Part shown: in pieces, positions 33,129 to 46,013 of the stretch | Layout: the number at the start of each line of letters is the position of its first letter | How positions within the stretch are numbered: the stretch's first letter is position 1 | Assembly (NCBI RefSeq): GCF_027244095.1 | Contig: NC_069657.1 | Coordinates: forward strand, 242,212,674 to 242,276,673 | DNA from: Hemicordylus capensis | Lineage: Eukaryota; Chordata; Lepidosauria; Squamata; Cordylidae | Length of the DNA: 64,000 bases | Direction: 5' to 3' | Position numbers and translations under genes: made by a program | Notes under the pieces: model-generated | Seen by the model: only the letters and a program-made list of their open reading frames with translations | Databases searched by the model: none | What the model was told of the DNA's origin: nothing

Positions 33129-33355
33129 TACATACTGTTAAATGCTGTTAGTTATATAGGACAGATTTTTAAAAGGATAAATTATAGTTTAGGACTTGCG
33201 TTTTCTGCAACTGCTTTTTTATGAGAAGCTTTTAATAAAGATTTGCAGGACTGAAAAACTTCCAGTTCCCAGATGCTGGGTGATTTACTTGCTTGCTTGC
33301 TTTTTTGGCAGACTTGATAACATTTGGCAGGTTTTAATGACAGATGAAAATTTTA

Positions 33356-33400
33356 TTTTATTTATTTATTTATTGGATTGGATTGGATTGGATTTCTATA
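33356..33400. repeat. Simple repeats (TTTA)n and (TTGGA)n
   Basis: TTTATTTATTTATTTATTGG followed by GATTGGATTGGATTGGATT, adjoining an L2-like tail. Confidence 0.85.
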
Positions 33401-33575
33401 CCGCCCTTCAAAAAATGGCTCAGAGAGTTTACACAAAAAAGAAACATAAGATAGACACAAGCAACAGTTACTGGAGGTACTGTGCTGGGGGTGGATAGGG
33501 CTAGTTACTCTCCCCCTGCTAAATATAGAAAATCACCATGTTAAAAGGTGCCTCTTTGCCAAGTTAGCAGAGGTT
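33395..33575 (-). repeat. L2-like LINE tail
   Basis: TTTCTATACCGCCCTTCAAA, GGAGGTACTGTGCTGGGGGT and GGTGCCTCTTTGCCAAG match the inverse of 28213-28480. Confidence 0.65.
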
Positions 33576-35020
33576 AGCATGGAAAATGGCACTTGGTTCC
33601 ATCTAGCAATTCCATAGCAAAAAGTAGTAACTAGGACACACCTGCACAACCTTGGCCCTGCTGCAGAGTTTAATTATCTGTCATGGTTCTGTGCCACCTG
33701 ATACATGCATCTCTAGGTAGTGTACACAATTAAAAAAACCCCACCACAGAGCGAATATAAAACCAGTTAAAATTCACAAAACAATCTCAGAAGATAAAAG
33801 ACATTAAAAGTGTTAAAATTCAGTTAAAAGCCTGGGGATGAGTCTTGAGGGTCTTCCTAAAAACAAACAGAGAAAGAGATGCTCTTATTTCAACAGGGGG
33901 TATCTTCCAGAGCCCTGAGGCAGCTACAGAGAAAGCCTGCTTGTTAGAGTACCAACTCACATAACCTAGAGTTGGACTACATGAAGACTACATGACCACA
34001 ACTGCTGACTATTGGCCACTGTGGCCAGGAGAGGAGTTATAGTCTCCAACAACAGCTGGAAAGTCAAAGTTGTGTAGCCCTGAACTAGGACACTTACCGA
34101 GGACTTAATGTCTCTATTTGAAGCAGCCCGACTGAGTCATAGTATCCTAAGCAGGACTGTTAAAAACCAACATCACATTTTTTTGGCGTCAGCCTTGTGC
34201 TGCCAAACAAATATTTGAAGTTCCAGGATGTCTGCATCAGATTTCTACATTCCTGAATGGCCAGTGATATTTTCACCCAGCTATGCTTCTATATGACCTG
34301 AGTTTGGAGCACTTGAATATTGGATTATTTTTCTGGATGCTCTAGGTGCTTATGCTCATTCAAGCCCCTTCCAAATTCCTGTTGACTCCCTCCTCTTGCT
34401 GCAATCTCCTATTCAACATCCCATCTTGTTCTAGAGGATCCTCCTGCCTTCAGGAGCAGCTTTTTGAGGAGTATAAGGGGATACAGCTGTAGGTGAAAGA
34501 TGCAAAATCTCCATTGTATAAGAGAAGCTCAACTTTTCTGGATCCAATCCATTATCTGCTTGTACAAATGCATACCAATGATGAAATTATAATTTGATTA
34601 ACACCTATCAGGAATGCAATAGTTTTTTAACTCGATGTAAATGGAGTTTCAAAATGATAGCATTCTCTGTTATAGGTGCTAGTCTAACTGGCGTTTAATC
34701 ACTGGTATGTATTTGTACAGCTGCTTAATAAAGAGTTTCAAAATTCATCTACTTTTACTATTAAGCTTATGTTGGAGATTGTGGATATATTTGGCCATCT
34801 TGCCAGTAGATGGTAGTGTCACGCTCTGAAGACATAGTAATCACAATGGCTGTACTCGCATATTTCAGAATTCCTTTTCCCAAGGATATTAACATTTCTG
34901 TTTGTGCTACTTGTAAGCAGTTTGAATGCTGGAACCCGCTGCTTACTAGAAACAGGACAAGTTGGAAAACATCTGCTAGATTTTATCCAAATGTCATGTA
35001 TGTGCAACTTGCATTTTTAA
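33576..35020. other. ABHD13 intron 1, non-coding
   Basis: No exon. The part at 33990-34085 (GAGTTATAGTCTCCAACAAC, GTTGTGTAGCCCTGAAC) resembles hAT-like MITE ends; the rest is unassigned. Confidence 0.35.
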
Positions 35021-35021
35021 A

Positions 35022-35252
35022 ATTATTATCATTATTATTATTATACATTTATATCCCGCTCTTCCTCCAAGGAGCTCAGAGCGGTGTACTACATACTTAA
35101 GTTTCTCTTTCACAACAACCCTGTGAAGTAGACTAGGCTGAGAGAGAAGTGACTGGCCCAGAGTCACCCAGCTAGTATCATGGCTGAATGGAGATTTGAA
35201 CTCGGGTCTTCCTAGTCCAGCACTCTAACCACTACACCACGCTGGCTCTTTT
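35022..35252 (-). mobile_element. Full-length MIR-like CORE-SINE
   Basis: On the minus strand it begins AGAGCCAGCGTGGTGTAGTG, a tRNA-derived head with A box, then GAGTTCAAATC (B box). The core is CTGGGTGACTCTGGGCCAGT and the L2-like tail is GGGTTGTTGTGA ... GGAAGAGCGGGATATAAATG, ending in (ATT)n. The tail similarity to the L2-like copies nearby suggests L2-type machinery mobilised it. Confidence 0.75.
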
Positions 35253-35473
35253 CTGTAGTTGAAAGTTGAACTAATTGGATGAGTGGCAATTGTCCCTATT
35301 TGAATGTATCCTCTATGAAAATATGAGGGCAGAAATTATGAGAATTGGAGCATCACAAATGTCCCTCTTGGGATGGATCTCTCCTGTCCTTGTAATCCAT
35401 TTTCATGTTTCACATATATTGAGATCTATCAATCCCCCCAAATGTATTTTTTCTTTGAAGAGCTAGAAAATCC

Positions 35474-35748
35474 TGGGTACCCTTGAGTGGCACAGCAGGG
35501 AAATGCTTGACTAACAAACAGAAGGTTGCCAGTTTGAATCCCCACTAGTATGTTTCCCAGACTATGGGAAACACCTCTATCGGGCAGTAGCAATATAGGA
35601 AGATGCTAAAAGGCATCATCTCATACTGTACAGGAGATGGCAATGGTAAACCCCTCCTGTATTCTAGCAAAGAAAAAACCACAGGGCTCTGTGGGCACCA
35701 GGAGTTGAAATTGACTTGACGGCACACTTTACCTTTACCCTTGCCATT
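35474..35748 (+). mobile_element. Full-length Sauria-type SINE
   Basis: The tRNA-derived head has AGTGGCACAGCAGGGAAATG, GACTAACAAACAGAAGGTTG and the B box AGTTTGAATCCCC. The family body follows (AGCAATATAGGAAGATGCTA, CCTCCTGTATTCTAGC). The 3' tail GACTTGACGGCACACTTTAC, then CTTTACCC, is the Bov-B LINE-like end used for retroposition. Sauria SINEs are known only from squamates, so this is the best taxonomic marker in the window. Confidence 0.85.
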
Positions 35749-35779
35749 ACATCAATGCATTTTGTACATCATCACATTC

Positions 35780-36115
35780 AGGGCCCTGCAATTTAAGGAG
35801 AACATTAATTAACGGAAACAGATCCAAAGAACGACAACAAAGATGATGTGGAATTTGGAAACTAGGTTCCGTGAGAAATGGTTGAAGGAGCTAGGTACTT
35901 CTAAAGAAGAGCAGACTATGGAGAGATACAATAGCCATCTTCAGATATCCAAAGGCCTGTCACATAGAAGATGGATCAGTTCTCTGCTATTCCTTAGGGC
36001 AAGGCTAGAACCAGTTACAAGGAAGCAGATTAAGGCTAGGCATTAGGAAGAATTTCTTAACTGTAAGAGCTGTTTGACAATGAAACAACCTGCCATGCAT
36101 AATGGTGGGCTGTCT
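35780..36115 (+). repeat. CR1/L3-type LINE 3' UTR fragment
   Basis: AACGACAACAAAGATGATG, TGGTTGAAGGAGCTAGGTAC, AGATACAATAGCCATCTTCA, CTAGGCATTAGGAAGAATTT and TTAACTGTAAGAGCTGTTTG follow the consensus order of the CR1-type 3' UTR. Diverged and without coding part. Confidence 0.65.
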
Positions 36116-36955
36116 TGCACTAGAAAAATACTGGATCATTTCCCCCCCTCGAAACAAAGACTATGCTGCAGCACATACCTGAATTTAAAACATTTAAAAG
36201 GACACTTTTAAAAACTGAGATGTTATCTGATGACAAAAAGGGTAGCTAACACTTGAACCTTCTCTTTTTAGGAGTTGATTTTTAAACTGCTGCATCTCAG
36301 CCATTTTTCAGCAGATCTGCACCAAATTGAGATGGGTAGTGCCTCTTGTCACCTAGCTGATGTCAGCAAACAGGCAGATTTGACATACGGTTTTGATTTT
36401 ATAATCAATTCAGTATTCAGGGATTATAATGGTAGAAAGGTAGAACAACCCTTCATCTTTACTGGTACTACCATACTGGTATAATTTTATGCCCTGAACA
36501 AAAATTCACCTGCATATTCATTTCTCAGACTAAGCATATTTATAGTTCTGTTATCAAACAGTATGGGCATTATGTTTAAATTTTACTCAGCAGATGCTGT
36601 CCTCCTGAAAAATTATTGATGCTTGTTCCTATGCATGTTTACACCCCACTCCTGTGCATGTTTACTTGGAAAAAAGTTCCACTTTGGCCAGTCAGACTTA
36701 CTTTTTTGCAAATAAGTGCACAGAAGTTTGTAGTAGTCTTCAAGTAAATGATCTTGCCTTGGTATCCTTTTATGTACACATAGAGCCAAATAGAAATCAA
36801 CCTCCTTTCTAAGTGGAGACGATTATGCGGTGCCTCTGTAATTATTTTTTATACTTTGAAGTGTGTGTCATTATATTTATGAATAAAAATGCTGCACTTC
36901 TGAGTTCGCTTAATGTCAGTTTAACCTACTTTAATGGGACTTTAAGTGTGCTTGT
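36116..36955. other. End of ABHD13 intron 1
   Basis: AT-rich; a 70-codon open frame (36275-36484) shows no domain. The pyrimidine tract before the acceptor begins at about 36950. Confidence 0.4.
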
Positions 36956-36970
36956 CTGTTTTCTTTTCAG
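36956..36970 (+). other. ABHD13: ABHD13 coding-exon splice acceptor
   Basis: TCTGTTTTCTTTTCAG, with AG at 36969-36970. The exon begins 35 nt before the ATG. Human ABHD13 also carries its whole coding region in one exon after a non-coding first exon. Confidence 0.85.
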
Positions 36971-37005
36971 GATTCATATGGACTAAAGGTTCAGTAACGA
37001 CTATA

Positions 37006-38019
37006 ATGGAAAAATCATGGCTGCTTTGGACTTTCATTGAGAAGTGGCTACTTACCTTGGTGTCGTGGTCCTGGGGTCTTTGCCGTATTTCTCTGTTACC
37101 TTTGATAGTAACCTTTCATTTGTATGGAGGCATGATATTACCTCTGTTAATATTTGTATCTATAGCAGGTATTCTGTATAAATTCCAGGATGTGCTGCTT
37201 TATTTCCCAGAGCAGCCCTCTTCATCGCGGCTTTATGTTCCCATGCCTACTGGTATCCCACATGAAAATATCTTCATCAAAACCAAAGATGGCGTGTTGC
37301 TCAATCTAATTCTTCTCAGATTCACAGGAGACAATTCCTCATATTCGCCTACTATCATTTATTTCCATGGAAATGCAGGAAACATTGGTCACAGACTTCC
37401 AAATGCTTTATTGATGCTGGTGAACTTGAAAGTAAACTTATTGCTGGTTGACTATAGAGGCTATGGAAAAAGTGAAGGAGAAGCAAGTGAAGAAGGTATC
37501 TATTTAGATTCTGAGGCTGTGCTAGACTACATAATGACTAGATCTGATCTTGATAAAACAAAAATCTTTCTGTTTGGCCGTTCCTTGGGGGGAGCAGTCG
37601 CTATTCACCTAGCATCTGAGAATTCCCATAGGATTTCTGCCATCATGGTGGAGAACACATTCCTTAGCATCCCACATATGGCCAGCACTCTGTTTTCTTT
37701 CCTCCCAATGAGGTACCTTCCTTTGTGGTGCTATAAAAACAAGTTTCTGTCCTACAGAAAAATATCTCATTGCAGAATGCCTTCACTCTTCATCTCTGGG
37801 CTCTCTGACCAGTTGATTCCTCCCGTTATGATGAAGCAGCTTTATGAACTTTCTCCTGCTCGGACTAAAAGATTGGCAATATTTCCAGATGGAACTCATA
37901 ATGATACTTGGCAGTGCCAAGGCTACTTTACTGCACTTGAACAGTTCATCAAAGAAGTGATAAAAAGTCACTCCCCTGAAGAAATGGCAAAAATGTCATC
38001 TAATGTAACAATAATATAA
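37006..38019 (+). CDS. ABHD13: Alpha/beta-hydrolase domain protein 13, complete
   Basis: Single-pass membrane serine hydrolase of unknown natural substrate; 337 residues, the same length as the human protein and nearly identical over most of its length. The ATG at 37006 begins [16 protein letters not shown]; the frame is open further upstream, but that part is intron and acceptor. A hydrophobic signal-anchor lies at about 30-57 ([20 protein letters not shown]). The hydrolase fold follows, with the oxyanion motif FHGNAGNIG at about 120-128. The nucleophile elbow GRSLGG has Ser193, and Asp268 (GLSD) and His298 (DGTH) complete the triad. The conserved tail [10 protein letters not shown] is present. 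No frame damage. It lies head to head with LIG4, as in other vertebrates. Confidence 0.98.
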   Translation: MEKSWLLWTFIEKWLLTLVSWSWGLCRISLLPLIVTFHLYGGMILPLLIFVSIAGILYKFQDVLLYFPEQPSSSRLYVPMPTGIPHENIFIKTKDGVLLNLILLRFTGDNSSYSPTIIYFHGNAGNIGHRLPNALLMLVNLKVNLLLVDYRGYGKSEGEASEEGIYLDSEAVLDYIMTRSDLDKTKIFLFGRSLGGAVAIHLASENSHRISAIMVENTFLSIPHMASTLFSFLPMRYLPLWCYKNKFLSYRKISHCRMPSLFISGLSDQLIPPVMMKQLYELSPARTKRLAIFPDGTHNDTWQCQGYFTALEQFIKEVIKSHSPEEMAKMSSNVTII

Positions 38020-41000
38020 CTGTAACTCCAGTCTCTTTCATACAACTACTGTACCTGGATTTGTGAAAAGTGGTAAAGAATGTCCATTTTTAATTTAAAA
38101 AAATGTGTATTCTGTCCATATTTATCTGAAGAATGAAATTAAACATAGAAAGGTCTAATAACTTATGATCCATATAGTTTTTACACAGCACTGTACATGA
38201 ATGAACACTTCTACATGCTTTTGATAAAGCTAGTCTGAATTTCCATTTCTTAGATCAAGACACATTAATAAACTTGTTGCTAAGCAACTGTGTTACACTG
38301 GTTTAAGGAAGGAGCAAAGCTACGATATATAGTGTATGCTTTGGCTCTATAACTAAACATGGTTAGCAAAACCATATTCTGTAGCCAGTGCTTTGATGTG
38401 CATGATTAACCCCCGAATGGTTATGTTATGCATGACTGCAATTGTGTGGTGTGCTTAAGACTGTAAATAGCACTAAGGGAAATACATATCATTCGGTATG
38501 GGATGGCTTGCAGCCAAATTAAGGACAAGTGAAGAAAGGTGCATTTAAAAATTAATGCCATCTAGTCACAAAAACAGACATATTGTTAGAGTGCAGGTTG
38601 CTGTGTTTGCTCTCCTTATACTAGAAGAATAACTCCTCCTTTTTTGAACACTTATGGGTTGTGCCTCTTATGGGCATTCCACAAAAGTCCACATGTGGAA
38701 AATAGAGCTATCGAACAGTCCAACTGAACTTTTATTCTGTATTGAAATGTTAATAATAAAACATGGATCTGGTTGATCCAGACAAATGGGAGAAAGTAAA
38801 ACTATAAGTCTACATTTATCTCTGCTTTTCCCATGCAAAACTATTTATTGAAAACATTTGTAAAGGCTTTCTTTGAGGAGAGTAATCAATATATGGTGCG
38901 CAAGCATTTTTTCTCTCTGCAGAAGTTTTGTGTAAAGCTAGTTTTGTTCTTTGTTTTGCTTAATCATATGATTGTCCATATTGTGCTACAAGACTTAAGA
39001 GTGTAACACGAATATGAAGTGTTCTTGTCACTGAAGACCAAAATCCTAAGCATGCTTATCAGGAAGGAAGTCCCATCAGACTCAGTGGGACTTATTTTCG
39101 AGTAAATATGCTTAATATACGCACATACTAATACAGCTTAGTATATGCTATAAGAGTGCCAAAGTAAATGAGGATGATGTAATGACAAGAGTATTAAGTA
39201 ATATTGGAGCTTGATCTTGGCTATACTTGACCGCAATCAAATTACTTGCTCTACAAGGAGATATAAAGTTGTGTTTATTTACAAACTGCATATAATATAA
39301 AAACTGTTTTTCTTCTTCAGGGAAAAAACATTCTACCTATTTAGGCTACTTCTTGAATCTTTTTTCCAAAAGAGCTTTCTGCTACTAATCTTTTGGACCA
39401 GATTCAAGATACATTTAACTTTAAAACAGTTCTTCCTCAAATGGTGCTGTCAGCAGTAGAAATTAAGCTATTCTGCACATGCATGTATTTACAGGAAGCA
39501 GAAAAATGATTAGAAATAATTTTATTATCTACTTGGAGATCCCCCCCCGCCCGCCCGTCATTTCATCTGATATAATAGTTTCCTGACTTCCAGCTTCTCC
39601 TTTCACTAATGTATCCTTTCAACTTTTTACGTTATGGAAATATTGCAGATGATATCCTAGAAACATTTGCCTTCTCTTTCGTGCCATTTCTCTGATTTGG
39701 AAACATTCTTCTAGAATCTTATGAAGAATAAATGCATCTGCTCACCATCCTGATCCCAAACATTTATGCACCATGAGGTGTATTATCATGTCATCAGCTA
39801 TGCTAATGCAGTGGCACAGAGCATGAGGTTAAGCAGTAATATGTTAATAGAACCCCAGATATTTAGGATTGGGATGCAGTTGGGATGATGATTATTTTGG
39901 AAGAGATGTTTGTAGCAGTGGTGTAGCTTATTGATAAGACACTTGTGAATGTCATGTTTTTCATGTGCATTTGAGTGTTATGCACTTCTATGCTTTAAGC
40001 TTGTTAAAAAAAAAAAAAAAAGAGGGCGGGGTGGCTTCTTGAATAGTCCATGTCCTAAAGCAGCTGAGTCTGATACCTCAAACTTAGTTTTGAAATTAAT
40101 GGTCACTTCCAGAAAGGTTATCTAGTTTGGAATGCAAAAGGGCATGTCTTTTTCCAGATATATCATCAGCCTAAATGGGCAACAGAAGCTCATGCTTTAG
40201 TAAGTAAAGTAAGTATGTGTGAAAGACTAGAGTCTGATGCTCATATGCCGTTCATGTTTGTGTTCTGCAATGAGCATTGTTTAGAAACTGTGCAAGAAGC
40301 CTTGGACTCCAAGTAGTACCCTGCCAAAGTTCTATACATTAACCCTTCCATTTAAATCATTTGCTCCCCAAAACAGTTTATTGCAAGACTATACTCAAGT
40401 AAAGTTAACAAAAATAGCACAAGTTTATTGGGGCCAATTGTAATGGTAGATATATTGACTAGAACTTATTCATACGTATGATATTCTACTTCACTAACAA
40501 TCCCTTAATCGGTAATAGGCACCAGCTGAAGATCTGTTCTATACGAGGTTGCAAATCTAAGCTCTGTCTTGGAAATAAGTTTCTTTAAAATACAAATAAA
40601 TGCATTTAGGGGAGAAGTGCATTTTAGTGCCCCTGTTTATTTATGAGCCCCTATTTGTTTGCTTATTGTGTCTTTTGCCCCCCTCCCCCATTTAAATCCA
40701 TAAAGTTCAGTTAAAGAAATACAGGAAATAAAGTGTAGGGTTGTTGGTTTTTTGTTTTTTTTAAACTATTCTGAAAAATAGCATGCAAGTTTATAGGAGA
40801 ACCCTTGCCAAAAGCTACATCTATACCTCCTTCATGCAAAGGAGTTCCAGTTAGAACAATGTATTTAAGATACAGATTGGGCTCCAGTCCTACCCAGACT
40901 TGCTAGAAAAGTAAGTAGCGCTGAATTTAGTCAGACTTGTAAGTAAACATGTTTAGGATCAGACTTGGTTCTCAAATGTTTCAGTGGGTGTGGTTTTTTC

Positions 41001-41200
41001 CTCCTACAGATGAAAAAAGCGAGAAGCTCTGCTTGTCATTGTGTGTGGTTTTTTAACCTAAGCATTAATGTTATTGTATAAGTGCGAATAAAAGAAGCAC
41101 TTACATTTTCATTCTAATCTAGTTTCTACAGTATATTGATTTTCCTTTTGCAAAACTTCTATTTTTATGTACTGACATATGCAATAAATTGATACATCTA
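38020..41200 (+). other. ABHD13: ABHD13 3' UTR (probable) and downstream sequence
   Basis: Long non-coding stretch free of clear repeats up to about 39990 (a poly-A run), consistent with the long 3' UTR known for ABHD13. AATAAA-type signals occur at about 38268, 38752, 41086 and 41182. The last two, near an otherwise quiet region, are candidates for the distal end. Confidence 0.45.
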
Positions 41201-43246
41201 AAATTGCTATTTACTTCCTGTGTGGTTTGCTTTCAGTATAACTACAATTCTGAATGCATGACACTTTTGTTGTTAAATTGCCACGCTGCAAATTAAGCCA
41301 TCTTGACTGGCAGCCGTGAATAACACTTATAGATAAAATATTTTATTGGCCAGTTGCTCTAATGTGGAATGTTCAATGCATGGAATTGGACACTTCCATA
41401 GATGCAAGAAGAGAGCCAGCTGCTTCTTTGGATGCTGCAGTGCAGATGGTATTTAATGGACACAATTCTGTGGTGTTGTGAAGTATGTTTGGTTGTCACT
41501 GAATTTGGCCATCCAGACTGCAGTGAAGTATAACTACTAAATAACAAACTCTTGTGGAACTGGGGCATTCCCTACCTTCCTGTATTAGTCCCTGTGAGTA
41601 CCTTGAGAGAGGATAAAAGAGCTAATTGTGATGTGAACAGAAACATTAATTCTACGCTCTTTATGTGTATTGAGTTCATGAAAATAAACTGTTCACTAAA
41701 CTCTTGTATGAGGGGAAAGTTGTAAATAATTCTAATTATTTACAATAATTCAAGAGGGCCAGTGTGGTGTAGTCAGAGGCGTATCTAGGGAAAATAGCAC
41801 ATAAGGCAAGCACTGAAATTGCGCCCTTGTCCAAACAGGAATGATGGGAATTATAGTCAACAATATCTGGAAATCCCTGTTAAAAGGAACACTGTACCAT
41901 CTAGGCATGGTTGTTGATCAAAACCTGAATACATGAGCCATCTCTGTAAAAGACTTAGAACAACAGTCAGGAGTTATGTGAGGATTCCAAGTGTCATTTT
42001 CTCTGTCTCATATCATGCTTTTTAAAAAACATGACTTTGTCCTAGACTAGAGGATCACCTGCCCAAATAGCCACTAGCAAAATAGGGGAAGAAGAAGGTG
42101 GTGGTGGTGGGGTGTGTGTGTGTGTCTGTCTGTCTGTCTATAAACCAGTGAATGATTCCTGCCAGCCTTTGTCTTATGATGACTGTTGGCTCATGATGGG
42201 GTATATGTGCATTCACCACACCAGTGCTTACTTTGACACCAGGAGGGAGGAGGATACATTAGTTTGCCACACTAGATAGAGGAATTTTCAACAGGAGCAG
42301 ACAGCCAAGTTCTGCCAGGGCCAAAACAAGCCCCTGCCCGACTAAGAAATCATTGTAATTTGCCCCTTCCCATCACAAGCAGTGTGCTGTTCTTTTATTA
42401 TTGATTCTAAATCTCAGATATCCCAGTCATGGATGGAAAATTCAAGGTCAGTTTACAAGAGACACATTTTCTATTCTGTGCAGGTGTTGTGCAGAAACCC
42501 ATGTGTAGTGACTGCCAGGGGCATAGCAAGGTTGGAATGGGCCAAGATGAGATTTTAAAATGGGCCCCCAGCCCCTCAATGTCCAGGGCCTCCACACATC
42601 CCAGGCCCCCAAGGATTTAAGTCTGATATTTCAAAATAAGTATGCTGCCTGGAAATACATTTCACTGAATACACACATGCACACTTCACAATATATAGTG
42701 ATATACATTGAGTATATTTGTGCTACTTTTAATGCCTAGAACACACCAGAAACACGAATTATTAAAATGGCCTCCTCGCTGCAGATTAGCAAAGGAGATT
42801 TTCAACCATGCAGGGTGAGCCTATGTTTGTTTTCTCTGAATTCTGAACAAATTCAGTAAAGTTTGATTCCAGGAGGTTTTTCACATGAGGCTTTTAAAGC
42901 CCTTTAACACACATCTCTGGAATGGAGGTTCTGCATTCACATGTTGGCCAGATGTACCCTGAAGTCCCTGTGAGTTATTGGGGAGCAGTTCACACATAAG
43001 AAAAATAAAATAAAATAAAAGCACAACACATGCTTCACAGTTCTCACTCAGACCTTCTGGGTTGCAAAACAACTTATACATGAATGAATGAATATAATAT
43101 GGTTTGTTCCAGAAGTTTTTGTAATTTTCTGCCATGAAACAAGCAACAGGCCTTTTTAGATAGTAAAAAGCCAGAAATTTAAAGCTAGAAATTTTTCAAT
43201 CTGTTTTAAATTAGTCTCCCCTCCCCGCCCCATATCAAAGCCAGAT
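41201..43246. other. Intergenic, no gene seen
   Basis: A hAT-like fragment at about 41765-41870 begins CAGAGGCGTATCTAGGG and contains TGATGGGAATTATAGTCAAC. A (TG)n/(TCTG)n run is at about 42108-42140. The fourth copy of the 127-188-type hAT end is at 42515-42610. (AAAAT)n is at 43000-43020. The usual next gene, TNFSF13B, was looked for and not found. Confidence 0.4.
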
Positions 43247-43635
43247 TGTTGTACCCCAACAAAGAGAGGTTCTTTTCTGGGTCAGTAGCCAAAACACATC
43301 ACCAGCCGAGAAGGATGTAAAAGGCTTTATTTTGCTCTATAGTAGCAAAGGTCTTGGATAGCTCTCGCTCAAGTCCAAGATGCCGTTCATTTACAAGCAT
43401 GACATATTTATAACCTAGGAGATACTGCCCCTTTCCTTTGTCTGGACTTTCAGTAAATTTCCAGCTAACTTCTGCGCATGTACTTTAAAGTGAATACCTC
43501 ATCACCTTCTTATCTAGTCTCTCCTGGCCCTCCTTGGTACAGAAAAGCAACTCCTTATAAGGAATCCCCCAGGCCCCCCTTACACAGACAGAATATATGT
43601 AAGGTAACATGGCTTCGGTCTGGTTCAGGCCTACA
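43247..43635 (-). repeat. 3' LTR of the retroviral fossil
   Basis: About 389 bp, bounded on its right by the polypurine tract in plus-strand complement and sharing both end sequences with the repeat at 48922-48961. The host flank is on the left. Confidence 0.65.
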
Positions 43636-45804
43636 CCAATTCCCTCCTCTTTCTTTGTACATATTAATTCTTTAATATAGGTTTTGCATATAGAGGGCTT
43701 GTATAACTGGTCCTCGGCCTGTGGAGTTTCCCACTCTAGTAGCGTGGCACACATCCCTAGCACATGTGGTTATTACAGGAAAACATTGTAAGCAGCAACA
43801 CATTATTACACAAATTCCTATCCCTAAAACAAAAGAAATAAACAACCCTTTTATTCAGGAAAAGCTGGGTAACCATCCTGTTAACCAATCCCACAAGTTC
43901 CAATCTGGGTCTGATTTCATATGTATTTCACTAGCTATGTCTCTGAGTTTTTGTCCATCCAGTTTGATCATTCTGCTCTGATTGAAATAATAACAACATG
44001 TTTGGTTAATAAAAATACAGATCCCATTCCAGAGGGGTGATAACTGCTTCTCGCCCCTTGTCCCCAAATCCAATATATTACAGGGGTTCTGCTGCATGGT
44101 AAACAAAGGTTCTGGTCTGCTGACGCTCTCCAACTCCAGTGTGGCAGCGTGTTTATACAGCGAAGATAAGAAATAAGTTCCGTTTCTCAAAAAGATGACT
44201 TCATTCTCCCAACAGTGTAGATAAAACAGAAGAAATAGGTTTCACTTTTCCAACAGGACAAGAAATAGCTTCCATATCCACCTCAGCCCCCTTCTTCACA
44301 GTCCGTACTCCTCCACTAACCATCTTTAGTGCATGCCCAAGCCTTATTATGCTTGTTCTCTGCTTGCATGGCCATTACAGCAAAGAAAGATAGCAGCACC
44401 TAATAAAATAATATTCCACAGCCTTGCCCCAGTCTTTGTGTGCTACATGCGTGATCCTAAAAGCAAATGGTGTTACTGTGGTTCAGGCTATATGTCAATC
44501 CCCCCTCTTGTTTAAACCAACCTAAATCTTTAGGTTAGCATTCATGTCCTTAACTTTGTTTTGTTTACTAAACTTGAACTTACCAGCCACAGTCTTTAAC
44601 ACATGCTGAGACTGATTCTGACTACATCAGTCACGATTTAAGGACTAAATAGTACATAGTTGCTATGAAAAAGTGGATCAAATCAACTCTCACCCCCCTT
44701 TTGTGTCCTTTAGGGTTTGTCATGGCCAAAGGAAACCATGGAAAGCCCTAGAATTTTAAAACCAAGAGTCTTTGGTCTTGTTCAGTGTCACAGGATTTTG
44801 GCTATCCTGGATATCCTCTGATCCACTTGTATGGCTTTGGCTTGTTTGGCTAGTGTTCATAGACAAGCTCGGATGTCCATGTGCTTGAGAGCCTTGGCTC
44901 CCCCCCCCCCATGGGCAATTTGAAATAATGTCTTATATCTTCATAGAAAAACAAACAACAAAACAGATACTTTAGCAGTTCAATATCTGGCTGGCCTGTT
45001 AGCCTTCAGGCCTTCCTCAGATATTTGGCATCAAATCTTTAACTACAGCACTCTGGGATGCAGGAGGATCAGGAACAAGAAACCTGCATCACGGCCTTTT
45101 CCTCGAACACAAGACAGGGCAGCCGATGGGTGTTCCGTCATCATTGGCCTGGACTGGGAATGCAGATGGGGAACCCCCCTCAAGCAGCAGCTGTTGCTGA
45201 TGATGGTTAGCCCGGTCTGTCACACTGCTAGTCCTTCTGAAAGCTCCTCTCTCTCTCACTTGACCACTGCTTTGGTCTGTAACAGAAAGACATCCCTCTC
45301 GGGAGAGACAGTTCAAGGCAATCCTGCTTATGTTAGAAATAAAAGACAGATGCATGAATTACCAGTTTCCCTCCCCTGGGTAGGGACAACATGCTGAAAC
45401 TGAGTTCCTGAGTAGCCCAATACAATAAATAAACCTGAGGCTATTTTCAATTTGATCTTTTGGCATTTTCTTTCCAATTTATGTTTTTGTTTTCCTGCTT
45501 GCCCTCTTTTTCCCCCCGAAGTCCAAAACAGGGGATAAGGTCCTCATTTGGGGCTTGTGACAACTGGAGAAAAGTCTTCACCTGATGAGCAATCCTGAGC
45601 AGGAGGCAAAAACAATAATATCAAAAGGGAGAATAATAATAATGTTCACATTCATACCCCCGTGCGGGTTTGTGACTGAAAAGGCATTAAAATCTGACAG
45701 GTCAAACATAGTCATCACTCAAGAGGCCACAACATAAACTCCAGCTCTTGAATTTCACAAAGGACTTTTGGGTGGAACTACTAATAGTCCCGTTCCCCTG
45801 TAGC

Positions 45805-46013
45805 CTCATAGAGTCTCTTTTATATCCAGCTGTTCTTCCAAAAAGTCCAGAGCGTGTACTACATAAGTTTTTTCTTTTCACAACAATCCTTCGAAGCAGG
45901 CCAGGCCGTTAAGTGGCCCAGTGTCACAGGTGCCATGGTCGAATGAGGATTCAGACTCAGGTCTCCCCGGTCCTAGCCCAGCACTCTAACCACCACGCTG
46001 GCTGCCTACATAC
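45805..46013 (-). mobile_element. MIR-like CORE-SINE inside the retroviral fossil
   Basis: Tail and head blocks as in 35022-35252 (TTTTATATCCAGCTGTTCTT ... CACTCTAACCACCACGCTGG). Its head is nearly identical to that at 33045-33128, including flanking GCCTACATACT, so the two belong to one subfamily. Confidence 0.7.

Noticed and set aside
44498-44515. Pyrimidine run first taken as the LTR border of the retroviral fossil
   Set aside because: An env-like piece lies between it and the left end. The purine tract next to 43635 and the shared end sequence place the border there.
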